Assembly: GCA_050252335.1 (NCBI GenBank)
Contig: JBFWLB010000002.1
Span: 1 to 64,000 of the forward strand
DNA length: 64,000 nucleotides
Source of the DNA: Berkiella_A sp050252335
Lineage (GTDB): Bacteria > Pseudomonadota > Gammaproteobacteria > Berkiellales > Berkiellaceae
Direction: 5' to 3'
How positions within the stretch are numbered: the stretch's first letter is position 1; each line of letters begins with the position of its first letter. The notes beneath the pieces were generated by a model. That model was not told the DNA's origin and did not search any database. It saw only the letters and a program-made list of their open reading frames with translations. Shown here piece after piece: positions 55,211 through 63,712 of this stretch. The translations under genes were made by a program, and so were the position numbers.

Positions 55211-55948
55211 CTATTTTTGAGGCCGCCTCTTTTCAAAAGCACTGATATAGACATTGTCTGTGCCCTGCACTGCTTTTACACGCTTATTCCATTCTATTTC
55301 CCATGCGCTGGGTGGATATTGCTTGTGCCAAGTGATGAATAACTTTTGTGAATTTTTGTTTAGCTTAAAAGGATATGTTTTTGCCATATAAAGATAAGCA
55401 CGGGCAATCATCCCCTTTAGCTCATCTTTAGGTACTACAATTCTCAAATCATCATTAATATAAAGTTCACAGCCATTGTAGATTTTATCGCGGACATTAA
55501 GCTCAACAAAACGATAATTTTGTCTTGCTTTATTGACCTCGCCAATGGCAGGTACTAAATTATGCAAATCATAATACATTTTCCTAAATTCAGGATCTAT
55601 TTTTTCACAACAATTACGGCCACTATAAGATTTGGCATTTTTATGTTTACACAGCGCATCACGCCAGCACGGACGCTGAGCACCAAACCACGAAACAGGA
55701 ACAATGTGTTCCCATTCTACTCTTTTTGCTCGCTTCATATCTTGCGGAGCATATCCACATGAAGCATGATTTACATTCAAATGTTTATCAAAGCTACAGC
55801 CACAGTAAAAAGTAATACGATGATCTTGCCAAATAATTTTAGCTTGCTTCTTCACATCATAGAAATTATCTATTTTAATGGTTGCTGCGGACACAACCTT
55901 AAAACTACAAAATAGTATTACAATGATAAGCATAAATAATTTTTTCAA
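55211..55948 (-). CDS. endA: Endonuclease I family exported nuclease
   Basis: A 245-aa secreted or periplasmic DNase/RNase of the Endonuclease_1 family (EndA, NucM, Dns). Residues 1-20 form the signal peptide. The catalytic segment VEWEHIVPVSWFG holds the metal-binding His of the beta-beta-alpha site, followed by the Cys-rich loop CWRDALCKHKNAKSYSGRNC and the conserved YYDLHNLVPAIGEVNKARQN. It starts at TTG with GAGAGAT a few bases upstream; an ATG five codons in is possible. It would degrade extracellular nucleic acid. Confidence 0.95.
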   Translation of the reverse strand: MKKLFMLIIVILFCSFKVVSAATIKIDNFYDVKKQAKIIWQDHRITFYCGCSFDKHLNVNHASCGYAPQDMKRAKRVEWEHIVPVSWFGAQRPCWRDALCKHKNAKSYSGRNCCEKIDPEFRKMYYDLHNLVPAIGEVNKARQNYRFVELNVRDKIYNGCELYINDDLRIVVPKDELKGMIARAYLYMAKTYPFKLNKNSQKLFITWHKQYPPSAWEIEWNKRVKAVQGTDNVYISAFEKRRPQK

Positions 55949-56160
55949 TCGTCTATCTCTCTATCGCTATCAAAAATGAAAATAATCTAAATCCTAAGTA
56001 GCAAGACTTTAAAGCAACAATGCATGAGATGCAAAAGAAGCTCAAAGACTGAGTTTCAAGCAATGAGTTTTCAACAATTTGCGTGGATGAATGATCGGAT
56101 AGTATGTATAAAAGCTGTGAATAACGAAATATTCCATTATTTTTCAATAGGTTATATTGC

Positions 56161-56177
56161 TGTTCATTTTTTGAACA
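56161..56177. promoter_or_regulatory. TGTTCA-N5-TGAACA palindrome 1
   Basis: TGTTCATTTTTTGAACA, perfect 6-bp arms with a 5-base spacer. It is the same arm sequence and spacing as the palindrome at 56292. Confidence 0.5.
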
Positions 56178-56291
56178 TCTCTTAAGTGAATAAGGGTGTA
56201 TTTCTCCACAATTTTAGTGGAAGAATCTTGTAACAAGATGGTAGAAAGCTGTGAGTAAGTTATTTTCTACATATATATCAATAAGATAATG

Positions 56292-56314
56292 TAGTGTTCA
56301 GATTTTGAACACTA
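56292..56314. promoter_or_regulatory. TGTTCA-N5-TGAACA palindrome 2
   Basis: Arms TAGTGTTCA / TGAACACTA, perfect over 9 bp, with spacer GATTT. It lies 28 bases after the stop of the gene at 56342. There is no T run on the minus strand, so an operator is as likely as a terminator. Confidence 0.5.
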
Positions 56315-56341
56315 TATTAAAACCTTAGTTTATATTCTTAA

Positions 56342-57355
56342 TTACATTTTCATCACAAAAAGACTTGTATCGTGAAGTGTATTAACGCTCTTGTGGTAGC
56401 TTGTACCAAAAGCTTGCTTGCTCGGTTTAAGAAACAGCTTATACAAAAAGACACAATCTATCTTAGCTTGAACTTGCTTCTTTGATTGCTTTTCAGTCTT
56501 TGCTATTTTTGTCTGCACATTAAACACACGCTCGCACAATCCCCCCACTGTTTCAGGCTTCGCACGAATTAGGGTTTGTTTTTTAGAAGGTGTATAGCGC
56601 TGCACAAGCATTTGCAACATGTTTTTTACATCAGCTGACAACTTGCTTAAAGCACTTTCCAAAGTATATTTCTTAATCGCTTGAACAGCTGTTTTAAACT
56701 TCGATCTTGATTGATTGTAGAAAAACTCAGGCTCTTCCTGTGGTTGATTTCGACAGTTATGCACTTCAAAACCGTATAATTGATACCACGTTTGCTCATC
56801 ATTTCGAGCGATGGGTCGCATCACTCGCAAAGGAATACCTTCTTTGTCTTTGGCATCATCTTTTAGAAAGGTTGCATTGATCTTCAATGCATCATTCATA
56901 AGACTAAAACCACACATTAAGTCACTGCCTGTAAGTAACGCTCCCTTTTCAATCCAAACAATTTCACCGATTTCACCATCTTGCGAAATACGCAACTGAA
57001 ATAATTTCTTATCCATATCTTCCGTTTCATAGCCACAGATTACATGATATTTCTTAACCGGCTGAGCCTTATTTGGAAGAGCAAAATCTTCTGGTAAAGC
57101 ATTTGAAAAATACTCATCTGTATCAACCATCGCAAGCAAAAGATCTCGCTCACCTCTTGTTTTAGATTTAAGCGTCACCCACAATTTATAGCAGGCATCT
57201 ACCTCAGTAAAAAGCTTTTTAAAATCTTTCATGCGTTCGCTAAAACTTTGTTTTTTTGCTATCTCTAAAAAACTTTGGTGTAATTCCGCCTGTTCATACC
57301 AAACAATATCATCAACAACAGTCTCATTTTTAGGGGAAGCTACGTTCGAAATCAT
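56342..57355 (-). CDS. Hypothetical protein, 337 aa
   Basis: A soluble protein of unknown family. The N-terminus begins MISN, as does the protein at 3269. The middle shows alternating strands (YHVICGYETEDM, QLRISQDGEIGEIVWIEKG), and the C-terminal third is helical and lysine-rich. No signal peptide or membrane helix. It has 365 bases of free DNA upstream and stands alone. Effector-like company is the only hint of role. Confidence 0.72.
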   Translation of the reverse strand: MISNVASPKNETVVDDIVWYEQAELHQSFLEIAKKQSFSERMKDFKKLFTEVDACYKLWVTLKSKTRGERDLLLAMVDTDEYFSNALPEDFALPNKAQPVKKYHVICGYETEDMDKKLFQLRISQDGEIGEIVWIEKGALLTGSDLMCGFSLMNDALKINATFLKDDAKDKEGIPLRVMRPIARNDEQTWYQLYGFEVHNCRNQPQEEPEFFYNQSRSKFKTAVQAIKKYTLESALSKLSADVKNMLQMLVQRYTPSKKQTLIRAKPETVGGLCERVFNVQTKIAKTEKQSKKQVQAKIDCVFLYKLFLKPSKQAFGTSYHKSVNTLHDTSLFVMKM

Positions 57356-57720
57356 GCTTTAGAATACCAACTCATATTTGTTAGGGTGGTAACTATAACA
57401 AAGCAAGATACATCAAGCAAGGCTTATAAATATAAGGGAAAAAGCTTCCATAAACCTTCAAAATGTATTCATCGCTTATAAATAACCTCTTGGCCTTATG
57501 CGCTGTTTAAGGCTTGTTGTCTGCTTATTGCTGTGTTAACGTAATTGCATGAACGCATTATCTCTAACGCACAATCTCCTTCTAAGCACATCTATTTTGA
57601 TGGCAGCTACCTATACGACGACGCCTTAGGGCGACACATATTCTATTTTTAAATTTTCTGTTTATTTCAATCTTCATTGAACAATTTTGTAATTCGCTTC
57701 AGCCTGCAGGAAGTTATGTT
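57356..57720. other. Non-coding spacer, 365 bases
   Basis: Between divergent genes. Contains no repeat, hairpin or RNA gene that I could support; the plus-strand gene has AGGAAG 9 bases before its ATG at the right end. Confidence 0.45.
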
Positions 57721-58941
57721 ATGCGCAATTTATTCTCTCTTTTCCATAAGCATTTTTTTGTATGCCTCATTATTGCTCTGATTTTAAGTCTGGGATTATC
57801 TTATTGTTTAACACCGCATGCACTTTCAAACTTATTAGCTATCAGTATCCTGATTAAAGAAATTATTATGTTTATGATGCCCTTGCTTATCATGGGCTGT
57901 GCCTTCCAGTGCATGTACCACTTAAAGCGTGGGGGGATTCTTATGATTTGTGTGGGGGTTGTAACTATTTGTCTATCCAATGCTCTCTCAGCTTGGATAG
58001 GTTATGGTGTCAGCCATATTGTATCTACACCAGCGCTGCAACAAGCGCATACAGAGCATACTACTTTACTCCTACCTGCTTTTAATTTTGTATTGCCCAA
58101 ATGGTTAGCAAACGAATGGGCACTCATGATTGGATTATTATTTGGATCACTCTTAAGTATCAAGCCATCCCCCCTTGGTGCACGATTAGATAGTTTGAGC
58201 AAGTCTGGCATTCATTTGATACTCAATAAAATCTTAATGCCTTTGCTGCCTATTTTTATCGGTGGCTATTTTATCAAAATGCATCAAGATGGCGTCTTAA
58301 ACACTATATTTTATACATATGCAAAACTAGCGCTCATGATGGTGGGTATTTATTTGCTTTATTTGTTTTTTACTTATTATCTCACTTCTGGTTTGAGATT
58401 AAAAAAAACTTATATACATATTAAAAACGTATTACCTGCCGCTTGGGTGGGTTTTAGTGCTATGTCTAGCCTAGCAGCACTTCCCCTCAACTTACAGGCA
58501 GCACAGAAGAATACCCAGGATTCAAAATGGGTAGGTGGCATATTGCCCATTAGCACTAATATTCATTTGGTTGGTGACAGTATTGGTATACCTTTCTTAG
58601 CAATGGCACTACTGATTACTTATGGACACCCATTACCTGATCTCTATCATTATTTTATCTTCAGCTGTTTCTTTGTATTATCAAAATTCTCTGTTGCGGC
58701 GGTGCCTGGCGGCGGAATATTAGTCATGCTACCTATCTTAATGCAATACTTAGGCTTTAACGCAGAAATGTGTGCATTTATTACTGCGCTCTATGTGCTG
58801 CTGGATCCTATCATTACTTGCGTAAATGTTTTAGGCAATGGCATGCTCATGCTTGTACTGGATAAGTTTCATTATTTAAAAGAATCAAGGAAGATAAATG
58901 AAAAATTTAAGGCTAAACAACGACTGGCACGCTTAGCCTAA
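57721..58941 (+). CDS. Dicarboxylate/amino acid:cation symporter (DAACS family)
   Basis: A 406-aa inner-membrane transporter. Eight or more hydrophobic segments are visible. The C-terminal core has PISTNIHLVGDS, AVPGGGILVMLPILM (hairpin-2 region, normally PGAG/GIP in GltP-like carriers) and LDPIITCVNVLGNGMLMLVLDK (TM8 with the substrate-coordinating Asp and Asn). This matches the GltP/DctA/SDF family. It probably imports glutamate, aspartate or C4-dicarboxylates with Na+ or H+, a common diet of intracellular bacteria. AGGAAG precedes the ATG. Confidence 0.92.
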   Translation: MRNLFSLFHKHFFVCLIIALILSLGLSYCLTPHALSNLLAISILIKEIIMFMMPLLIMGCAFQCMYHLKRGGILMICVGVVTICLSNALSAWIGYGVSHIVSTPALQQAHTEHTTLLLPAFNFVLPKWLANEWALMIGLLFGSLLSIKPSPLGARLDSLSKSGIHLILNKILMPLLPIFIGGYFIKMHQDGVLNTIFYTYAKLALMMVGIYLLYLFFTYYLTSGLRLKKTYIHIKNVLPAAWVGFSAMSSLAALPLNLQAAQKNTQDSKWVGGILPISTNIHLVGDSIGIPFLAMALLITYGHPLPDLYHYFIFSCFFVLSKFSVAAVPGGGILVMLPILMQYLGFNAEMCAFITALYVLLDPIITCVNVLGNGMLMLVLDKFHYLKESRKINEKFKAKQRLARLA

Positions 58942-58949
58942 AACTTAAG

Positions 58950-58985
58950 AAAAAAAATGCTGCCGTTACGCTCTTCGTAACGGCA
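58950..58985 (-). terminator. Rho-independent terminator
   Basis: Perfect 10-bp arms TGCCGTTACG / CGTAACGGCA with a 5-base loop, followed on the minus strand by GCA and a run of about eight T. It lies just after the methyltransferase stop at 58992. Confidence 0.85.
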
Positions 58986-58991
58986 TATGCG

Positions 58992-59981
58992 TTATGCCTT
59001 ATATGCATTAATAATCACAAAAGGATGAGTATTCTTATATTCTTCACCCAAATCACTTGCCATTGCGGGATCATATTTTGTATTGCTTAAAGTAGGTCGC
59101 TCTATTTTAAGAATTTTAAAGCCAGCCAATTCAAGATTTTTCACACAATATTCTTCTGGATAATAAAAATTAGGCACCACTAAACCAGGAATTTTACGCC
59201 AAATTTTCTCTCCTACCATCAAATCTTTCTCATTCTCTATCAAAATTAATTTTTCATTTCTTACAACAAAGGTGGCGCGTTGTACATTTTTTATTTGATT
59301 AATATGATGAATAATACCGCGATCATTTTGCACATTTACATGAATGATCGATTGTTTAATATCGTTGATGATGGCTTCTCTAGACTTTTTACCATTTGTA
59401 AGCACAACACCTAATGATGCTGGACCACTCACCATGACTTGCCCATTCTTTTTTAAGACGCGATGAAGTTCATTGAAATGCGTTAGTAAAGCGTTCTGCT
59501 TAGATAATCCTTTTCTGGGTAATGGCAAATTACAAATCACATTAATGCTCATTACTTTATCAAAATAATGTTCGGGAAAATGTAATTCTAAAATATCGCC
59601 CAATTCAAAAAAAGCTTTTTGCTCCAGCTCATGCTCAACTAATAATTGCTTGGCACGCTCAATCATTTGAGGCTGTATATCAACCCCATGTACAAAAGCG
59701 CCTTTTTGAGCCGCTCTTAAAGACCATGGACCCGCACCACATCCCGCATCAAGGACAGTGAGATCGCGCATATTCTCAAAAAAGGGTTCAAGATAAGGGT
59801 CGAGAAGTATTTTACCATCCGGCCCATGCTTGGAATGGCAATAAGCCAATACACCGCTGTCCCCATAAGATACAGGGTTGCTATAGGCGTACATAGACTT
59901 TTTATCTAAAGAGAACGCTGGAAAGTTAAAAAACAAAAGACCAAAAACTGAAAACAGCACAATAATTCTTTTCAACAACAT
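58992..59981 (-). CDS. SAM-dependent methyltransferase with signal-like N-terminus
   Basis: A 329-aa class I methyltransferase. The SAM motif VLDAGCGAGPWSLRAAQKG is at about residues 70-90, followed by the acidic strand end VHGVDI and VMSINVICNLPLP, then HRVLKKNGQVMVSGP. The first 25 residues (LLKRIIVLFSVFGLLFFNFP) form a hydrophobic signal or anchor, unusual because SAM is cytoplasmic. The ATG at 59981 is preferred over a TTG three codons earlier; the next Met is at about residue 30, just before a normal methyltransferase start, but it has no ribosome binding site. Substrate unknown. Confidence 0.85.
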   Translation of the reverse strand: MLLKRIIVLFSVFGLLFFNFPAFSLDKKSMYAYSNPVSYGDSGVLAYCHSKHGPDGKILLDPYLEPFFENMRDLTVLDAGCGAGPWSLRAAQKGAFVHGVDIQPQMIERAKQLLVEHELEQKAFFELGDILELHFPEHYFDKVMSINVICNLPLPRKGLSKQNALLTHFNELHRVLKKNGQVMVSGPASLGVVLTNGKKSREAIINDIKQSIIHVNVQNDRGIIHHINQIKNVQRATFVVRNEKLILIENEKDLMVGEKIWRKIPGLVVPNFYYPEEYCVKNLELAGFKILKIERPTLSNTKYDPAMASDLGEEYKNTHPFVIINAYKA

Positions 59982-60047
59982 AGTTAGCAATGTTTATTTA
60001 ATACAAGCAAGAGAATATAACTGGCTATTTAGATAAAAAGCAATCTT

Positions 60048-60194
60048 TTATAAGATATTTAAGGTTCCCGCTGCTTTTTGGATTAAATAACACACCACAA
60101 CTAATAAAATAATCAAGCCGGACAGCTTAAAAAGGCCTTCTAAGGAGCGTTTTAATTCAGGGTGGTTATTTAACCATTTCTTAATCATTCTCAT
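60048..60194 (-). CDS. Small membrane protein, 48 aa
   Basis: An ORF on the minus strand starting MRMIKKWLNNHPELKRSLEG, then a hydrophobic helix (LSGLIILLVVVCYLI) and QKAAGTLNIL before TAA. Basic N-terminus, one membrane segment and a short tail are typical of small membrane proteins. The ribosome binding site is weak, and a second ATG two codons later is an alternative. It diverges from the C39-like gene. Confidence 0.5.
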   Translation of the reverse strand: MRMIKKWLNNHPELKRSLEGLFKLSGLIILLVVVCYLIQKAAGTLNIL

Positions 60195-60303
60195 TGTGGT
60201 ACACAATACAATTATGGTCTTATATGAATTATAGATCGCCTTATTGACTTATGTTACGCTAATTAATAAACGCTACGAACCTATGCGCTGAACCACAAAA
60301 TCA

Positions 60304-61023
60304 ATGATTGATATAGACATACAAACTCAACCGGACGATGAGACATGTGGGCCAACTAGCTTGCATGGTATTTATTCTTTTTATAATGACCCCATCACCC
60401 TACAGACTGTTATCAGTGAGGTTGAACGTTCACACAGTGGTGGAACGCTTGCGCCAATGCTTGGCAAGCATGCGCTACAACGGGGCTATCAAGCCAACAT
60501 CTATGCCTTCAATCTAGATGTCTTTGATCCTTCTTGGTTTCACCCAAGAAAGCTATCATCCGAGCGTCTCGCGAAAAAATTGAACGATCAATTGCTCTAT
60601 AAATCTTCTACACGCGTGATTGAATCCTCACTTGCATACCAAGAATTTCTTAACTTAGGGGGAGAACTTCACTTTAGAGATTTAACCGTCGGTTTGCTAA
60701 AACACTATTTTGATAACAGAATACCGATACTCACCGGATTAAGTGCAACTTATCTGTATCAAAGCGCTCGCGAAATTGAAAGCTCAACAGGCATGGCTGT
60801 TTACGATGATTTAAAAGGCGGGCCTTGTGGGCACTTCGTTATCTTGTGTGGTTATGATGAAAAAAGAAGACATATCGTTGTGGCAGATCCGCACCGCGAA
60901 AATCCCCTCTCTCATAATAACTATTACAAAGTAAATGTCAGTAGATTAATTAATTCCATCATGCTCGGTGTGTTAACGCATGATGCGAATTTACTTGTGA
61001 TAGAGCCGAAAGAAAAACCTTAG
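60304..61023 (+). CDS. C39-like cysteine peptidase
   Basis: A 239-aa protein with the C39-type papain-like fold. QPDDETCGPTSL has the catalytic C15 with the preceding Gln as oxyanion residue. GHFVILCGYD holds H177, and VVADPHREN holds D195. The triad is complete. There is no signal peptide or ABC transporter domain, so it is a stand-alone cytosolic peptidase or amidase. It is the first gene of a four-gene unit with an RLAN/ATP-grasp ligase, a GCS2 ligase and an N-formylglutamate amidohydrolase; gaps are 9 bases or overlaps. It likely processes or releases the peptide or amide product made by the ligases. Confidence 0.87.
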   Translation: MIDIDIQTQPDDETCGPTSLHGIYSFYNDPITLQTVISEVERSHSGGTLAPMLGKHALQRGYQANIYAFNLDVFDPSWFHPRKLSSERLAKKLNDQLLYKSSTRVIESSLAYQEFLNLGGELHFRDLTVGLLKHYFDNRIPILTGLSATYLYQSAREIESSTGMAVYDDLKGGPCGHFVILCGYDEKRRHIVVADPHRENPLSHNNYYKVNVSRLINSIMLGVLTHDANLLVIEPKEKP

Positions 61024-61032
61024 GAGTTTGGA

Positions 61033-62487
61033 ATGCAGACCATCTTGGTAACAGATCAAGAACGAAAATGGGAGTTTGCATCTCAGTACACAACTGTTGT
61101 ACCAGCAACAGAGTACTTATCAAATTTAAAATTTACAAATGGCAAAATGATGCGCGTCATCAATCTTTGCAAAAACTATGAATATCAATCTATTGGATAC
61201 TATGTTTCTTTGCTTGCAGAAGCCAGAGGTCATAAGATAATCCCCTCTGTTCTCTCTATCCAAGACCTAAAAAGCCCTTCCATTACTGCGCTTGCCGGTG
61301 AAACCATTCAAGAAGAGCTTGATAAAGAACTCAAACCAATTAAATCAGATGAATTTACATTAAGTGTCTATTTTGGCAAAAACATGGCCAAAAAATATGA
61401 CCAGCTTTGTTATAAACTATATGGCTTATTTCCAGTTCCGCTCTTTCGTGTCACATTCAAATTCAAAAAATTTTGGCAAATAAAAAAATGCACCGCTATT
61501 TCTATCAGTGATGTTCCAGAATCTCATACCACTTTTCTCAATGAAGCACTGAAAGATTATTTTAATAAGAAAAGATTCACTCAATATAAAAACAAAAAAT
61601 ATAAATTTGATTTAGCTATTCTATATGATCCTAATGAGAAGACCCCTCCCTCTGATAAAGTTGCGCTTGATAAATTTATAGAAGCCGGTGATAAATTAGG
61701 TATAAACGTTGAATTAATAGAAAAAGATGAATATAAGACCTTAGGAGAATATGATGCTTTATTTATACGGGAAACAACCTCTGTTAACCATCATACCTAT
61801 CGCTTCTCAAGACGTGCCTCTAGCGATGGCTTAGTGGTATTGGATCATCCAGAATCTATCTTAAAATGCGCTAACAAAGTATATTTATCTGAACTTTTAA
61901 CAAAACATAATATCCCTTGCCCTCCTACTTATATTTTAAGCAAATACAATTGGAAAGATCTGTTATTTGAAATTCCTATGCCTTGTGTTTTAAAATTGCC
62001 GGATAGCGCATTTTCTCAAGGTGTTGTAAAAGTAAACGATCATCTAGAGTTAAAGACAACCTTGGCAAAATTTTTTAAAGATTCCGATCTCATTATTGCC
62101 CAAACGTTTATTCCAACTCAATTTGATTGGCGCATTGGCATCCTGAATAACGAAGCAATATTTGCATGTCGTTATTATATGGCCGATAATCACTGGCAAA
62201 TATATAACTGGCAAAATGAAGATCCAGAAGGCAACTTTGATGCGGTTCCTATTTATGAGGTTCCCAAAAAAGTAATAGAGGTTGCTTTAAAATCGACAAA
62301 ACTCATTGGTGACGGCTTGTATGGCGTTGATATTAAACAAGCAGATAACTCTGTTTATGTAATTGAAATCAACGATAACCCCAATATCGATCATGGTGTA
62401 GAAGACACATTATTGGGAGATGAGTTATACTTTAAAATAATGAACTACTTTCTAAAAAGAATACATCATGCACATGGATATACCTAG
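61033..62487 (+). CDS. RimK-like ATP-grasp ligase with RLAN N-terminal domain
   Basis: A 484-aa amide-forming ligase. The N-terminal ~190 residues carry the RLAN domain typified by INLCKNYEYQSIGYYVSLLAEARGHKIIPS. The ATP-grasp part (from about 270) has HNIPCPPTYIL, the ATP-lysine segment CVLKLPDSAFSQG, and the metal-binding end VIEINDNPNIDHG with the conserved Glu and Asn. RimK-type ligases join amino acids, especially glutamate, to a carboxylate. AGGAG lies 7 bases upstream. The stop overlaps the GCS2 gene by 20 bases. Confidence 0.92.
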   Translation: MQTILVTDQERKWEFASQYTTVVPATEYLSNLKFTNGKMMRVINLCKNYEYQSIGYYVSLLAEARGHKIIPSVLSIQDLKSPSITALAGETIQEELDKELKPIKSDEFTLSVYFGKNMAKKYDQLCYKLYGLFPVPLFRVTFKFKKFWQIKKCTAISISDVPESHTTFLNEALKDYFNKKRFTQYKNKKYKFDLAILYDPNEKTPPSDKVALDKFIEAGDKLGINVELIEKDEYKTLGEYDALFIRETTSVNHHTYRFSRRASSDGLVVLDHPESILKCANKVYLSELLTKHNIPCPPTYILSKYNWKDLLFEIPMPCVLKLPDSAFSQGVVKVNDHLELKTTLAKFFKDSDLIIAQTFIPTQFDWRIGILNNEAIFACRYYMADNHWQIYNWQNEDPEGNFDAVPIYEVPKKVIEVALKSTKLIGDGLYGVDIKQADNSVYVIEINDNPNIDHGVEDTLLGDELYFKIMNYFLKRIHHAHGYT

Positions 62488-63712
62488 AAAATTAAAACAT
62501 TCTCTCTTTTCTGTTCTTGGCATTGAAATTGAATATATGGTGGTCAATCAAACGACATTAGATATTCAACCCATTGTAGATACCGTATTTGAAAAAATTG
62601 CAGGCGAAATAACCAATGAGATTCAGCGCAATCATGTTGCACTAAACAATGAATTGGCCTTACATGTTATTGAGCTAAAAACAAACGGCCCTACGGACAA
62701 TCCATGGCAAGCTCAGTTAGATTTTCAAAATGAACTTAATTATTTAACACAGCTTTTAGATGAAAAGAATTGTAAATTAATGCCTACCGGCATGCACCCA
62801 TGGATGAATCCTGCTCATGGCGTAAAATTGTGGCCTCATGGTGATAAAAGCATTTATGAAATGTATCACAAAATATTTGACTGTCGTGGTCATGGTTGGT
62901 CAAATTTACAAAGTGTGCATATTAATCTCCCTTTTGCAAATGAGAATGAGTTTATAAAACTACATAATGCCATTCGGTTACTCCTACCGCTTACGCCTTC
63001 TTTATTTGCCAGCACGCCTATTTGTGAAAATAAAGCAACGGGAAGTCTGTCTACTCGATTAACCTATTATGCTAATAATCAAAAAAAGATACCGGAAATT
63101 AGCGGCGATGTGATTCCTGAATATATTGAAGGATTCTCTGATTATTATGACACTATTCTAAATCCAATGTTTGATGCCATTGCGCCTTATGATCCTGAAA
63201 AAATCTTGCAAGAAGAGTGGCTTAATTCTAGAGGTGCAATCACACGTTTTGATAGAGATGCCATTGAAATACGTGTTGTAGATTCTCAAGAATGTGCACT
63301 TGCTGATTTTGCCTGTGCTGCTGCAATTACGGGCATTTTAAAATATATCATCACAAACACAGATGCTTATTTGCAAAATCCGCTGGATAATCAATTATTA
63401 AAACAGATATTTTTTCAAACTATTCAAGAAGGTATGACCAGCGAGATTAATCAAAAAACATGGATAGAACAGTTTGACTTAGCTAAAAATAAATATGCAA
63501 CAGCAAGACATTTATGGGAAGATTTATTGATCAAAAGTGCAATATATATCCCTACTCCGTTTCATGCAACTTTGGAATATATATTAGCCAACGGCAATCT
63601 GGCTGAACGCATACTCAAAAGTTTACCCAAAGTATTTAAATCTCAAGATCTATATCCGCTGTACAATAAACTTTGTCAGTGTTTACAAGAAAATCAATTA
63701 TTAAAAATATGA
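62468..63712 (+). CDS. Glutamate-cysteine ligase-like (GCS2) amide ligase
   Basis: A 414-aa protein of the GCS2 family of the glutamine-synthetase fold. LGIEIEYMVV at the start has the metal-binding Glu pair, ALNNELALHVIELKTNGP continues the substrate site, and the central SVHINLPFANENEF and EIRVVDSQECALADFAC segments match YbdK-type carboxylate-amine ligases. It overlaps the ATP-grasp gene by 20 bases; an ATG at 62474 is equally possible. Its stop overlaps the next ATG as ATGA. It is expected to add an amino acid or amine to glutamate or a similar acid. Confidence 0.92.
   Translation: MHMDIPRKLKHSLFSVLGIEIEYMVVNQTTLDIQPIVDTVFEKIAGEITNEIQRNHVALNNELALHVIELKTNGPTDNPWQAQLDFQNELNYLTQLLDEKNCKLMPTGMHPWMNPAHGVKLWPHGDKSIYEMYHKIFDCRGHGWSNLQSVHINLPFANENEFIKLHNAIRLLLPLTPSLFASTPICENKATGSLSTRLTYYANNQKKIPEISGDVIPEYIEGFSDYYDTILNPMFDAIAPYDPEKILQEEWLNSRGAITRFDRDAIEIRVVDSQECALADFACAAAITGILKYIITNTDAYLQNPLDNQLLKQIFFQTIQEGMTSEINQKTWIEQFDLAKNKYATARHLWEDLLIKSAIYIPTPFHATLEYILANGNLAERILKSLPKVFKSQDLYPLYNKLCQCLQENQLLKI

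Larger units (their letters stand above)
55949..56341. other. Non-coding spacer with two TGTTCA palindromes
   Basis: A 393-base region between two minus-strand genes. It has a pair of related palindromes, listed separately, and is otherwise AT-rich without a credible gene. Confidence 0.5.

Noticed and set aside
55953..56147. 64-codon minus-strand frame upstream of endA
   Set aside because: No ribosome binding site and no protein-like pattern; the region looks intergenic.
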